NCBI GenBank assembly: GCA_004298465.1
Contig: SCRT01000006.1
Coordinates: 1 to 64,000, forward strand
Direction: 5' to 3'
Source: Nevskiaceae bacterium
GTDB taxonomy: Bacteria > Pseudomonadota > Gammaproteobacteria > Nevskiales > Nevskiaceae
DNA: 64,000 nt
The position numbers were made by a program, and so were the translations under genes. Under the pieces are notes generated by a model that made no database searches, was not told where the DNA came from, and worked only from the letters and a program-made list of their open reading frames with translations. Below are positions 25,971-37,797 of the stretch, piece by piece; positions within the stretch are counted from its first letter, which is position 1, and each line of letters starts with the position of its first letter.

Positions 25971-27636
25971 CGTTGCCGCCGACCATGGTGTGGACGATCT
26001 GCGCCACGCGCTTGGGGTCCTGCGTCACGGCGTCGCGTGCGGCCTTGACCTTTTCATCATAGGTGCGCCGTGCGGTGCTGGGGCCACCCAGCGCGGGAGG
26101 CAACGTGCCTTCGGGCAGCGCCGCCTGTACGCCGTTCGTGGTGACAGCCAGGGCAGCCTGCCCGGCGCCACCCGCGACACCGGCACCCAACAGGGCCTGC
26201 AGGGCGGGGCGGATGATGAAGAACGCGATCACCAGCAGTGCGATGACGGCCAGGCTGTTGCGCGCCACGTCCATCACCCAGGCATGCTTCCACCACGGGG
26301 TGGCAGCGACGGGTGGGAACAGTGTCGTGGCTGCAGGTTGTTCGAGGAACTGGGTGTTGACGACCGTGACGACATCACCGCGGTCCTTGTCGTAGCCGAC
26401 AGCGGATTCCACCAGCGCCTGGATGCGCGCGAGCTGCGCGTCGCTCATGGGTACGGACGTGGTGGTCTTGCCGTCTGGGCTTTTCTGCGGGCGGTCATCC
26501 AGCAGCACGGCGATGCTCAACTTCTTCAGGCGGCCCTGGGTTTCCGTAGTGTGGGTGATGGAGCGGCCGAGCGCATAGTCGCGGGATTCGTTGCGCGATA
26601 CCGGAACGTCCGGCGTCTGTGCGCTGCCGCCCGGGTTCTGGGCGCCGGCAGGCGGGTTGGCAACCGGCTGCGTGCCGGGCGGCGCCACGCCGGTGGGGGC
26701 GGGCGGGGTAACGGGCTGGTTGCTGAATGCGCCGGGAACGCCCTGCGCGAGTTGCCGGCCGCCGGCGCCGCTGGTGTTGATGGTTTCGCTACGGATCGCT
26801 TTCGGGTCGGGATGGTAGGTTTCGCTGGCCTGCTCGGCCGTGGAGTAGTCCATGTCGGCCTGCGACTGCACGCGCACGCGACCGTCGCCGACGATCGGTG
26901 TAAGCAGGTTCATGACCTTGGCGGACAGGCTGTGCTCGTACTGCTGCGTCAGCTCCATTTCGCGCGCTGTGCGGGTGATGGCGGAATTCGGCGCGTTGTT
27001 GTCGGACAGCAGTTGCCCGGACTGGTCGACGACCGTCACGTTCGCGGTTTCCAGCTTTGGCACGCTCGATGCTACGAGATGGGTGATGGCGGCGACCTGC
27101 GATGCGCTCAGGTGCGCGCCGGGTACGAGCTGGACGAGCACCGAGGCGCTGGGCTGGCCCTGGTCGGCCACGAACACGCTGGCCTTGGGCAGAGCCAGGT
27201 GGACTTCCGCCCGCGACACGCCGGTGAGCTTGCCGATGGTGTTGGCGAGGTCGGTTTCCAGCGCGTAGTTGTAGCGCGCGGTTTCCATGAACTGGCTGAC
27301 GCCGAAACCGGGGTTCTGGGACAGGCTGGCGAGCCCGTCACGGGAGGTTGGCAGGCCTTTGGCGCCAAGCTGCATGCGGGCGTTCGTCAACGCGCTGGCG
27401 GGCACCTGCACGTTGCCGGACTCATCCACGCGGTAGGTGATGCCAGCCTGCGCCAACGCCTGCGTCACCTGCAGCGCGTCGGCGGGCGACAGGCCAGGAA
27501 AGGCCGTGGTGTAGGTCGGCCCGCGCAGCCACATGTAGCCGCCGATGCCGCCGGCGATGGCCGCCGCCAGGCCGACGAGCAGCACGAGCTGCTGCAAGCC
27601 GGGCACACGACGGAAAAGCTGCATGAGGGGGTTCAT
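25963..27636 (-). CDS. fliF: Flagellar MS-ring protein FliF
   Basis: A 557-residue ring protein with two membrane helices (about 18-38 and 445-465). The ring-building periplasmic domains lie between them (YTTAFPGLSPADALQVTQAL, ALETDLANTIGKL, SVLVQLVPG). A cytosolic tail binds FliG. The Pro/Gly-rich insert at about 290-345 is longer than in enteric FliF but common in this group. GAGG precedes the ATG, 10 bp after fliE. Confidence 0.96.
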   Translation of the reverse strand: MNPLMQLFRRVPGLQQLVLLVGLAAAIAGGIGGYMWLRGPTYTTAFPGLSPADALQVTQALAQAGITYRVDESGNVQVPASALTNARMQLGAKGLPTSRDGLASLSQNPGFGVSQFMETARYNYALETDLANTIGKLTGVSRAEVHLALPKASVFVADQGQPSASVLVQLVPGAHLSASQVAAITHLVASSVPKLETANVTVVDQSGQLLSDNNAPNSAITRTAREMELTQQYEHSLSAKVMNLLTPIVGDGRVRVQSQADMDYSTAEQASETYHPDPKAIRSETINTSGAGGRQLAQGVPGAFSNQPVTPPAPTGVAPPGTQPVANPPAGAQNPGGSAQTPDVPVSRNESRDYALGRSITHTTETQGRLKKLSIAVLLDDRPQKSPDGKTTTSVPMSDAQLARIQALVESAVGYDKDRGDVVTVVNTQFLEQPAATTLFPPVAATPWWKHAWVMDVARNSLAVIALLVIAFFIIRPALQALLGAGVAGGAGQAALAVTTNGVQAALPEGTLPPALGGPSTARRTYDEKVKAARDAVTQDPKRVAQIVHTMVGGNDG

Positions 27637-27646
27637 GGCGCGTGCC

Positions 27647-27976
27647 TCACATCGTCATCTGCATGATGTCGCGGTAAGCCTGCACGAAGCGATTGCGAAC
27701 CTCGACGGCGGCCTTGAATTCCACTTGGGCGCGGCTGACGGCAAGCATGGCCGTCGGCAAGTCGCCCTGGCCCATGGCGTAGGCGTCGGTGGTTTTCTGG
27801 GCCTGGACCTGGGAGCTGTTCACCTGATCCAGCGCGCGCGTCAGGATGTCGCCGAATCCCGGCCCCGCCTTGGCCGCGGCGCCGGTCTTGGTGGGCGCCT
27901 GGAGCCCTGGGTCGGCCTGCGACGCCAGGGTGCGCAGTTGGGTGAGCAACTGGTTGACGTTGAGCGAAGTGTTCAT
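27647..27976 (-). CDS. fliE: Flagellar hook-basal body protein FliE
   Basis: A 109-residue secreted protein linking the MS ring to the rod. The C-terminal helical region shows the family pattern FGDILTRALDQVNSSQ, AVSRAQVEFKAAVEVRNRFVQAYRDIMQMTM. It is the first gene of the fliEFGHIJK unit and sits 49 bp downstream of a sigma-54 promoter. Confidence 0.96.
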   Translation of the reverse strand: MNTSLNVNQLLTQLRTLASQADPGLQAPTKTGAAAKAGPGFGDILTRALDQVNSSQVQAQKTTDAYAMGQGDLPTAMLAVSRAQVEFKAAVEVRNRFVQAYRDIMQMTM

Positions 27977-28024
27977 GCGGGCGTGCCGGTTCCGGGCGGA
28001 AGAGGGGTGTTTCCCTGCGGTTCA

Positions 28025-28040
28025 TGCAAACCGCGTTCCC
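28025..28040 (-). promoter_or_regulatory. Sigma-54 (-24/-12) promoter of fliE
   Basis: The minus strand reads GGGAACGCGGTTTGCA: the -24 GG, AACG and the -12 TTGCA fit the sigma-54 consensus with exact GG-N10-GC spacing. The start codon of fliE is about 48 bp downstream. The surrounding 138-bp gap between the activator gene and fliE holds a GC-rich inverted repeat and no gene. Confidence 0.75.
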
Positions 28041-28114
28041 GCCGGCGGCGGGCCGGAATCGGGCGCCGGCCTCGACGGGCCGCGGCGGCATGCGGGAGCC
28101 CGGTCATGGGCGCT

Positions 28115-29239
<1,125 letters not shown>

Positions 29240-29240
29240 G

Positions 29241-30626
29241 TCACGCCCTCCGGGTCGCGCGGCTGGCAGCCGTGAGGCGGCGCAGAGGCGCGTTCGGGAT
29301 TTCCATCTGGCTGCGGTATTTCGCGACCGTGCGGCGTACGATGTTGATGTTTTCCGCAGCCAGCGCACGCATCAGCTCGGTGTCGGACAGCGGCGCCTGG
29401 GGGTCTTCGGCGTTGACCAGGGCATGGATGCGGGCCTTGGCGGCAGCAGAGCTGGCCTCGTCGTCGCCGCGCAGCGTCACGCTGAAGAAGTGCCGCAGCT
29501 CGAACAGGCCGCGCGGCGTCTGGACGTACTTGCCGGTGGTGACGCGCGAGACCGTGGATTCGTGCATGCCGATGGTGTCGGCGATTTCCTTCAGCTTGAG
29601 CGGGCGGATGGCGGCGTCGCCGCCAGTCAGGAAGGCGAACTGGTGGCGCAGGATGGCGCGGCCGGTCTTCAGCAGCGTGTCGTTGCGCATCTGCAGCCCG
29701 CGCATCAGTGCACGGGCGTCCTGCAACTGCCCACGCAGCTCGGGGGCGCCGCCGCGCATGCCGGCCACGAGCCGTGCGTAGTGGCGGTTGATGCCGATGC
29801 GCGGGCGTGCCGAAGCGTGCAGTTCGATCTGCCATTGCCCGCCATGCTTGACGACCACCAGATCCGGTGTGATGGCCGGCGCTTCTTCCACTTCTGCGCC
29901 GGGGCGCATTTCGAGCATGCGGATGCGTTCCAGCGCCCGGGTGAAGCGCGCCGGGTCGAAGCCGAGGTTGCGGCGCAAGCCTTCCGGGCCGAAGTGGCCG
30001 ACGGCCAGCAGGCCGGCTTCCAGCACCGCCAGCGCGTCGTCACGTTCCGGAGATGTGGCCTGGGCCTGCAACTGCAGGCGCAGGCATTCTTCCAGCGAGT
30101 ACGCGGCGTAGCCGGCGGGGGCCTGTGCCCGCAGGGCGGCGAGGCCGGTCTGCAACGTCTGCAGGGACAGGGCGGTCTTTTCCGCGATCTCTTCCAGTGA
30201 AGCCTGCAGGCGGCCGATCTCGTCCACTTCCTCGAGCACCGCGACGGCGGCCTGACGCGTGTCGGCGGGCAGGTTTTCCAGGTGCAGCGCGGCGAGCAGG
30301 CGCATCTGCAGGCCAGGTTCCAGTGCCGCGTGTTCCGGCTCGCGGTCGGGGATGTAGTCGGCGCGCACGTCGGCGATGTGTTCATCCCATTCGCGCGTAT
30401 CTTCCGGCTCACCGGGGCTCATCACCGCGTCCATGTCGATGATGTCGTCGAAGTCGCTGTCGGTGCTGGTTTCATCGATGCTTTCCAGCATCACGTTCTG
30501 CGCCAGTGCCGCGTCGATCTCGGCGAGGAGCTCGGCGCCCCCCAGCTGGAGCATGCGGATCGAATTCGCGAGCTGTGGTGTGACGGTCTGGCGCGTTGCA
30601 GCCCGGATCGCAAGATGCAGAGCCAT
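29241..30626 (-). CDS. rpoN: RNA polymerase sigma-54 factor RpoN (flagellar copy)
   Basis: A 461-residue sigma-54. Region I shows [20 protein letters not shown]. The core-binding and helix-turn-helix parts follow ([37 protein letters not shown]). The RpoN box near residues 430-438 is VRRTVAKYR, one substitution from the canonical ARRTVAKYR. Homologues of this flagella-linked copy in xanthomonads are called rpoN2. AGGGGG lies ahead of the ATG. It heads the cluster and presumably serves the three -24/-12 promoters seen downstream. Confidence 0.95.
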   Translation of the reverse strand: MALHLAIRAATRQTVTPQLANSIRMLQLGGAELLAEIDAALAQNVMLESIDETSTDSDFDDIIDMDAVMSPGEPEDTREWDEHIADVRADYIPDREPEHAALEPGLQMRLLAALHLENLPADTRQAAVAVLEEVDEIGRLQASLEEIAEKTALSLQTLQTGLAALRAQAPAGYAAYSLEECLRLQLQAQATSPERDDALAVLEAGLLAVGHFGPEGLRRNLGFDPARFTRALERIRMLEMRPGAEVEEAPAITPDLVVVKHGGQWQIELHASARPRIGINRHYARLVAGMRGGAPELRGQLQDARALMRGLQMRNDTLLKTGRAILRHQFAFLTGGDAAIRPLKLKEIADTIGMHESTVSRVTTGKYVQTPRGLFELRHFFSVTLRGDDEASSAAAKARIHALVNAEDPQAPLSDTELMRALAAENINIVRRTVAKYRSQMEIPNAPLRRLTAASRATRRA

Positions 30627-30768
30627 GTTTTCCCCCTTCTGTGGACACTGTCTGATGTTCGACGTGGTGACGTTGTTGGATTCCCGTCACCGCGAAGCCA
30701 GTGTTCTCCAGGCCGGGTACGCCGTCACCTCCGATTTTCAGGCGTGTTGTAGGGGAAAGACTGACACG

Positions 30769-31443
30769 TCAGGGGCTTGTGGCTGCTGCCGAGTCGCGCA
30801 TCTGGACCGCCTTGATCGCATAGATGCGCAGGGCATTGATGTCCTTGAGTCCAAGTAACACGCGGGCCCGCGCGCGGTGCGTCTCTACCGTCTTGACGGA
30901 GACGCCAAGGTGCTTGGCGATCTCGCCGATTCCGGTTCCCCGGGCGATGAACTCCAGGATCTGCTGCTGGCGTGGCGACAAGCGGTCGAAATCTGGAGCT
31001 GAGTGACCGCTTTCATCCGGCGTCGGGATGACGAGATCTCGACTGACGTACTGTTCCGCGCGTTTTGCCCGGGCAATTGCCTCAATCAACTCGTCGCGGT
31101 CCGCCCAGGTGCTGAGGATGGAATACACGCTGAGTCGCGTCAGCGCCATAAGGCACCCGGCGCAGGCCTCGCCGGTGATCAGGACCATCGGAGTGCTGCC
31201 CATGACATGGGCAATGCGGGCGATCAGCTTCAGGTTGTCGTGAGTTCCGCCGCCCAGGTCGATAACGAGCAGGTCCGGGGTGTTGCGCAGCACCTGAGTC
31301 AGCGCCGGCAGCGTGAGTGGCTGGTCGTCCACCACCCTGACGCGCGGGATGCTGTCGACGAGCCGGCACAGGCCGAGACGATACAAGCGCTGGTTGCCAA
31401 GTACGGCAACATGTGTGGCGTTGCTGCGCGCAGAGGCTGTCAT
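30769..31443 (-). CDS. LuxR/FixJ-type regulator with degenerate receiver
   Basis: A 224-residue DNA-binding regulator. The C-terminal LuxR helix-turn-helix is complete (LSPRQQQILEFIARGTGIGEIAKHLGVSVKTVETHRARA). The N-terminal half has receiver-like secondary structure but starts VAVLGNQRLYRLGL, with no acidic pair to hold magnesium. A possible acceptor Asp survives in DLLVIDLGGG. It is therefore unlikely to be a normal phosphorylated response regulator. It lies 142 bp before rpoN in the same orientation and is divergent from the protease gene across a 184-bp region in which I see no clear promoter. Confidence 0.85.
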   Translation of the reverse strand: MTASARSNATHVAVLGNQRLYRLGLCRLVDSIPRVRVVDDQPLTLPALTQVLRNTPDLLVIDLGGGTHDNLKLIARIAHVMGSTPMVLITGEACAGCLMALTRLSVYSILSTWADRDELIEAIARAKRAEQYVSRDLVIPTPDESGHSAPDFDRLSPRQQQILEFIARGTGIGEIAKHLGVSVKTVETHRARARVLLGLKDINALRIYAIKAVQMRDSAAATSP

Positions 31444-31627
31444 GAGGATTCCCGCGAAGGTTGAAGGTTCGACTGTGCAGCATGGATCATTCCTGAGCCA
31501 GTGGAAAAGCGTGCGGATTGTGGACCGCAACCGGGCGCCGGCGCAGATTTCGATTCGGTCCGTGCATGCCGCATTCCGGCCCGTCGCGCTTGCTAGACTG
31601 CAACGTTTCCGGCGCTGGATCAATCCG

Positions 31628-33112
31628 ATGAAGTGGCTTGCCTGCCTGCTGTGCATCACCGTCCTGCCTGTGGCTGCGTCGACAGGCGTGGCGGGTGGCG
31701 GACAGCCCGTGGCACTGCGTGATGTGCTCGATGCGGTGCCGGTATGGAGTACCGGGATTGCGGGCCGGCCCGATGCAGCCACATCGGCGTCGAAGACTGG
31801 ACCGCGGCAGTTTGCGGTCAGCCTTCCCTTGCCGTTGACGCTGACCGATGGCGCGTGGCGGACGGTTGCAGGCATGGCCGTGTGGCGCGTCGTGGTGAAG
31901 TCCCCGGATGCCGTGCAGACGAGCCTGCAGTTTGCCGATGTCGATCTGCCGTCCGGCGCCGTGCTGTGGGTCTACGATCCGCGTCGGGAGGTCGTCCAAG
32001 GGCCTTATACCCGTGCCGACGTGGCGAGCGGCGGCGATCTGTGGGCGGCGCTGGTGCCCGGGGATACGGCGGTCGTCGAGGTGGATGTTCCCCAGGCACG
32101 GGCGAGCGACGTGCGGTTGCGGCTTGCTGAGGTTCATCACGCATTTGCCGCGTTCTGGTCGAATATGCAGCCCGATGCGGTCGCGGCCAAGGCCGGCGGG
32201 AGTGCGGGGGGCTGCGAGATCGACCTGACCTGTCCAGCCGGTAACACCTGGCGCGACGATGCACGGGCGGTCGCCATGATCAGCATCGGCGGCAATTTCC
32301 AGTGCACGGCAACGTTGCTGAATGATGTGCCGGGGGACGGAACCCCGTACATGTTGACGGCCAAACACTGCGGCATCGGAACCGCCGGCAACCCGGCCAG
32401 TTCGGTGACGGTGTACTGGAACTACCAGAACTCGATCTGCGGCGGCAGCGATGCTTCGCTGGCGCAGTCTCAGACGGGCGCCACGCTGCTGGTTTCCGGG
32501 GCGCAGTCGGACGTCACGCTGATCCGCCTGAACCAGACGCCGCCCGCAGCCTTTGATGTGCGCTTTGCGGGCTGGGATGCCCGTGGGGTGATTCCGCAAG
32601 ACGGCGCCACCGTTCACCACCCGCAGGATGATGCAGCGAAGATCAGCCTTTTCAGCACGCCAGCCCAGGCGCAGAACATCTCGTTGTCGAGTGGCGGGGT
32701 GAACACTTCCACCGCCGTCTGGGGCGTTTTCTGGTCACAGGGTGTGACGGAAGACGGTTCCTCCGGTGCTCCGCTGTTTGACGGGAACCATCGCGTCGTC
32801 GGGCAGTTATCCGGCGGTTCGTCGAATTGCGCCAACCTGGCCGGGGAGGATTTCTTCGGCCGTCTTGATGTGAGCTGGAACACCACAACGCCGCCGCTTG
32901 CCCAATTTCTCGATCCCGACGCCAGCGGCCGGCAGTTTGCCGATGCGCGAGATGCCAACGCCTCGCCGCCGCCCGTACAGCCTGGACCACCTCCAGCAAC
33001 AGGCGGTACCGCCGGGCCATCGGCAGGTCGATCCGGGGGTGGGGCAGGCGACCTGCTGTTGCTGCTGGGGTTGGCGGCTGTCGGGCTGTTTCGACGTCTA
33101 GGGAAACTCTGA
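31628..33112 (+). CDS. Secreted trypsin-like serine protease with GlyGly-CTERM-type tail
   Basis: A 494-residue S1-family protease resembling lysyl endopeptidases. A signal peptide occupies about residues 1-20. A propeptide-like region is followed by the protease domain, with catalytic His247 (TAKHC), Asp295 (QSDVTLIR) and Ser379 (EDGSSGAPL). The C-terminus has a Gly/Ser/Pro linker, a hydrophobic helix (DLLLLLGLAAVGLF) and arginines, the layout recognised by rhombosortase. The final two residues and the stop codon come from the left end of the IS element; without it the frame would end FSSRLMGRYRV. The ATG at 31628 has no strong ribosome binding site. Confidence 0.85.
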   Translation: MKWLACLLCITVLPVAASTGVAGGGQPVALRDVLDAVPVWSTGIAGRPDAATSASKTGPRQFAVSLPLPLTLTDGAWRTVAGMAVWRVVVKSPDAVQTSLQFADVDLPSGAVLWVYDPRREVVQGPYTRADVASGGDLWAALVPGDTAVVEVDVPQARASDVRLRLAEVHHAFAAFWSNMQPDAVAAKAGGSAGGCEIDLTCPAGNTWRDDARAVAMISIGGNFQCTATLLNDVPGDGTPYMLTAKHCGIGTAGNPASSVTVYWNYQNSICGGSDASLAQSQTGATLLVSGAQSDVTLIRLNQTPPAAFDVRFAGWDARGVIPQDGATVHHPQDDAAKISLFSTPAQAQNISLSSGGVNTSTAVWGVFWSQGVTEDGSSGAPLFDGNHRVVGQLSGGSSNCANLAGEDFFGRLDVSWNTTTPPLAQFLDPDASGRQFADARDANASPPPVQPGPPPATGGTAGPSAGRSGGGAGDLLLLLGLAAVGLFRRLGKL

Positions 33113-34284
33113 TTTTGCCGCCCTGTCAAAGGAAAGATATTTCATAGGGAGCGTCACCGATGCCGCAGCAGCTGACCTTCGCCACAGAGTCGGATGCGAG
33201 TTTCGAAACCCACCGCAAGACGACGCGCCGCGATGTGTTTTTGGCGGAGATGGACAAGGTGGTGCCGTCGGCCAAGCTGTGCGCGGCGATCGAGCCGTTC
33301 TACCCGAAACCTCGGGCTGACGGCGGTGGCCGCCCGAGCATCGGTTTGGAACGGATGCTGCGCATTCACTTTCTGCAGCAGTGGTACGCACTGTCGGACC
33401 CGGCGGTCGAGGAAGCGCTGTACGACTCGGTGGCCATGCGCCGGTTTGTGGGCATCGACTTGGGCCGTGAAGCGGCGCCGGACGAGACCACCGTGTGCAA
33501 GTTCCGGCATTTGCTGGAGAAGCACGGTTTGGCCGATCGGCTGTTCGCTGCCGTCAGTGAGCATCTGAAGCGACACGGTATGAAGCTGTCGCAAGGCACC
33601 CTGGTAGACGCCACGCTCATCGCGGCGGCACCATCGACGAAGAACAAGGCCAAGGCACGCGATCCGGAGATGCATCAGACCAGGAAAGGGAATCAGTGGT
33701 ACTTCGGTATGAAAGCCCACATCGGTGTCGACGAAGGCACCGGGCTCGTGCACACCGTCGTCAGCACGGCCGCAAACGTGGCGGACGTCACTGAAGTCGG
33801 AAAGCTGCTGCACGGAAGGGAGAAGCGCGTGTTCGGAGATGCCGGCTACATCGGCGCGGAGAAACGGGCCCCCAAACGGGGCCGACAGTTCTGGATCGCG
33901 GCCAAGCGCAGCACGGTCAAGGCGATCGAAGACACCGAGCTGCGGGAGGTTACCCTGCAGTTGGAGCACGCCAAGGCCTCGATGCGGGCCACGGTCGAAC
34001 ACCCCTTCCGCGTCCTCAAACGACAGTTCGGCTACGTGAAAGCCCGCTACCAGGGGCTGGCGAAGAATGCGGCGCAGATCACCACGCTGTTCGCCCTCGT
34101 CAATCTGTGGATGACTCGCAAGCACTTGTTGCAACCGGCATAGGAGAACTGTGCCCGCAGCGCCCTGAAAGGACTCACGAAGGCTGAAAAGAAGCTTCAT
34201 CCATCCCTCGGAAGCAGCCGTTCTTCCCTTTGGCCGCGGGCGCTTGCACATGCGCGTGGGCGGCGGCGGTTGATCAGACCTTCC
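33102..34284 (+). mobile_element. IS5-family insertion sequence with CTAG target duplication
   Basis: An element of 1183 bp bounded by imperfect inverted repeats: left GGAAACTCTGAT, right (complement) GGAAGGTCTGAT, then a partly matching CCGCC. Both sides carry the direct repeat CTAG (33098-33101 and 34285-34288), the YTAR target typical of the IS5 group. It contains one intact transposase gene. The 140 bp between transposase and right end hold no gene. Confidence 0.93.
33160..34143 (+). CDS. IS5-family transposase
   Basis: A 327-residue DDE transposase. Candidate catalytic residues are Asp150 (GTLVDATLI), Asp227 (VFGDAGYIG) and Glu280 (ATVEHPFRVLKRQFG). The N-terminal DUF772-type domain includes RPSIGLERMLRIHFLQQWY. 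AGGGAG precedes the ATG. No frameshift or stop is seen, so the element is probably active or recently so. Confidence 0.95.
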   Translation: MPQQLTFATESDASFETHRKTTRRDVFLAEMDKVVPSAKLCAAIEPFYPKPRADGGGRPSIGLERMLRIHFLQQWYALSDPAVEEALYDSVAMRRFVGIDLGREAAPDETTVCKFRHLLEKHGLADRLFAAVSEHLKRHGMKLSQGTLVDATLIAAAPSTKNKAKARDPEMHQTRKGNQWYFGMKAHIGVDEGTGLVHTVVSTAANVADVTEVGKLLHGREKRVFGDAGYIGAEKRAPKRGRQFWIAAKRSTVKAIEDTELREVTLQLEHAKASMRATVEHPFRVLKRQFGYVKARYQGLAKNAAQITTLFALVNLWMTRKHLLQPA

Positions 34285-34344
34285 CTAGGCTTCAGTTCGC
34301 GCTTGATGGGCCGATACAGGGTGTAAACCCCCACCGACCCGGCC

Positions 34345-35487
34345 ATGCGTTTCGATGCTGCACTACCCGATGCAGGCACCCCGCTCAAGCCGGTAGCACC
34401 GGCGCAGGCCGGGCGTGCGGGCTCCGAACCGGCAAGCGGCGTCGGTACTGCAGAACGTCCGGCTTCTGCGGGGGTGGATCAGGTCTCGTTGTCCAGCGCC
34501 GCACGCCAGGCGGCCGCGCAGGGGGTACTGGCAAAGTCCTTCAAAGGCTCTGCTGGGAGCCCGGAAGATGCGGAACCAGCGGCAGACCGGCTGGCACAGT
34601 CCGGCGGGCCCGCCGGTGCCCCGGCATCTGGGGCGGTCACCCTGACGCGAACGGAAGCAAGCCGGATGCTGGCGCGGCTCATGGCCTTGATGGACGACCT
34701 TGTACCCGCACCAACACAGGCCGGTGGTCGCGCTCCTGCCGACCGGCCGGCCATCGCAGGCAGCGAGGTCCCAGCGGCGCGTTCAGCCCCGTCTACAGGC
34801 GAAGGAGTCGGATTACGCGCTCAGTTTCTGAATGCCTTGGTACGCGCGATGACAGGGCAGCCTGGATCGCAATTCGACGCCGTGTGGGTGCGTGCCGTGC
34901 CGTTGTCTGCGGCCGCCTTGCCGCCGTCCACTCACCCTTTGCCTGAAACTCTGGGAGAGCTTGCCCGCGGCTTGCCGGGCGCTGATGTGGCCCAGTCGGG
35001 CCTGCGCCTGGAAGGGGCCGGAGTGCTGCGCACGGCAGATGGCCGCGAGATTCCGATGCGCACCTTGCTTCAATGGCAAGGCACGGTAATAGGGGGCACT
35101 GCCGCCGGGTCGCTGCGATCTATGGTGCAAGTACTGACCGGGCTGCGTGTGGATTTCGCCGGTACCGCCACACAGCTTGCCAGCCTGCAATCCGGCTTCG
35201 ACGTGGCAAACGGCCGCACCGGACAGATCCTGTTGTGGGCACCGACCCGCGGGTTGTGGCCACTGGATCGCGACAAGAAACGCCGCGCTGGCCGCCGTGG
35301 CGCTTCCCGCGGCTTCGGTGTCGCGCAACTGTCTTATGCACAGGAAGACAGTGCAGGCGCATATGACGAAGGGCAGGGCGTGCTACTCGATACCGCTGAC
35401 GACGGCGATCCGCCTGCCGGCGTCAATGCCTTGCTGGGTCGAAATCCTGGAGTGCTGTTTCTGACCCTGTTCCTGGGCATTCAATAA
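34345..35487 (+). CDS. Uncharacterised 380-residue protein, low-complexity N-terminus
   Basis: I do not recognise this protein. Residues 1-150 are Ala/Pro/Gly-rich, with a short motif VDQVSLSSAARQAAAQG near residue 44, a pattern reminiscent of N-termini of secreted flagellar proteins such as FlgM. A more structured second half (about 155-380) has FLNALVRAMTG, GREIPMRTLLQWQGTVIGG and a hydrophobic C-terminus, NPGVLFLTLFLGIQ. There is no signal peptide. It follows the IS element and the remnant end of the protease gene by about 20 bp. A secreted or hook-length-like role is possible but unproven. Confidence 0.6.
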   Translation: MRFDAALPDAGTPLKPVAPAQAGRAGSEPASGVGTAERPASAGVDQVSLSSAARQAAAQGVLAKSFKGSAGSPEDAEPAADRLAQSGGPAGAPASGAVTLTRTEASRMLARLMALMDDLVPAPTQAGGRAPADRPAIAGSEVPAARSAPSTGEGVGLRAQFLNALVRAMTGQPGSQFDAVWVRAVPLSAAALPPSTHPLPETLGELARGLPGADVAQSGLRLEGAGVLRTADGREIPMRTLLQWQGTVIGGTAAGSLRSMVQVLTGLRVDFAGTATQLASLQSGFDVANGRTGQILLWAPTRGLWPLDRDKKRRAGRRGASRGFGVAQLSYAQEDSAGAYDEGQGVLLDTADDGDPPAGVNALLGRNPGVLFLTLFLGIQ

Positions 35488-35517
35488 GAGTCACGGTGGG
35501 CTAGCTCAGGTCTCGAT

Positions 35518-36003
35518 TCATTCCAATATCCGTACCGTTCCGGCGTAGTGGTCACGCCACCAGTTGCGGTCGATGTGGGTGATGGAGACGGTTTTGCCGC
35601 TGGAAGGAGCCTGCACCACCTCGTCGTTGCCGATGTAGAGGGTGACGTGCAGGCCACGGCCGATCTTGTAGAAAACGAGGTCGCCGGGCGCGGCGTCTTT
35701 CAGTGGAATACGCCGGCCGGCCTTGAATTGCTGGGCGGCGGTGCGCGGCAGCTTGACGCCGGCGCGGGCGTAGATGGTGTGGACGAGTCCACTGCAGTCG
35801 AAGCCGTTGGCGTCGGCGCCGCCATAGACGTAGGGGCGGCCGATCTGGCCGAGTGCGTCCATCAGCACGCTTTGCCGCGTTGCCGTGTCGTGTACAGGCG
35901 GGGGGGCATGGCGCTCCGGCGCGGATGCCGGTTTCGGCAGTGACGTGCAGGCCGCCAGCACAAGCGCGCAGGTCGCTGCCAGCAGCATCCACGTGTGGCA
36001 CAT
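35518..36003 (-). CDS. NlpC/P60-family cell-wall lipoprotein
   Basis: A 161-residue lipoprotein. The signal peptide ends in lipobox LAAC with Cys19 as the lipidated residue. The NlpC/P60 peptidase domain has Cys70 in GFDCSGLV, His119 (LHVTLYIG) and His143 (THIDRNWW) as the likely triad. These enzymes cut stem peptides of peptidoglycan. The ATG at 36003 is chosen because it gives a proper lipoprotein signal. It is convergent with the gene at 34345-35487. Confidence 0.93.
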   Translation of the reverse strand: MCHTWMLLAATCALVLAACTSLPKPASAPERHAPPPVHDTATRQSVLMDALGQIGRPYVYGGADANGFDCSGLVHTIYARAGVKLPRTAAQQFKAGRRIPLKDAAPGDLVFYKIGRGLHVTLYIGNDEVVQAPSSGKTVSITHIDRNWWRDHYAGTVRILE

Positions 36004-36042
36004 GGCAGGGCCGGGTTGCGGAAGGGCGGTCACGTGCGGCTT

Positions 36043-37675
<1,633 letters not shown>

Positions 37676-37782
37676 GTAAAACTCCTTGATTTGCAGGAAA
37701 AAGCGGTACCCGCAGGTGCCGTGGCGGGGCCATCCTAGGGGCCTGCGGACTGGTATTCAAGCTAAATATAGGCATGGATTTG

Positions 37783-37797
37783 ATAGAAACTGGCTAT
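37783..37797 (-). promoter_or_regulatory. Candidate OxyR dyad and promoter for peroxiredoxin gene
   Basis: GATAG-N7-CTATC (core 37783-37797) matches the OxyR half-operator pattern ATAG-N7-CTAT. A possible -10 element, TATATT, lies about 11 bp further towards the peroxiredoxin gene, whose start codon is at 37675. The next half-site is poor, so only one dyad is convincing. No oxyR gene is in the window. Confidence 0.4.

Noticed and set aside
31313-31627. Longer N-terminus for the serine protease starting at 31313
   Set aside because: It would run antisense through the LuxR gene and hide the clear signal peptide that starts at 31628.
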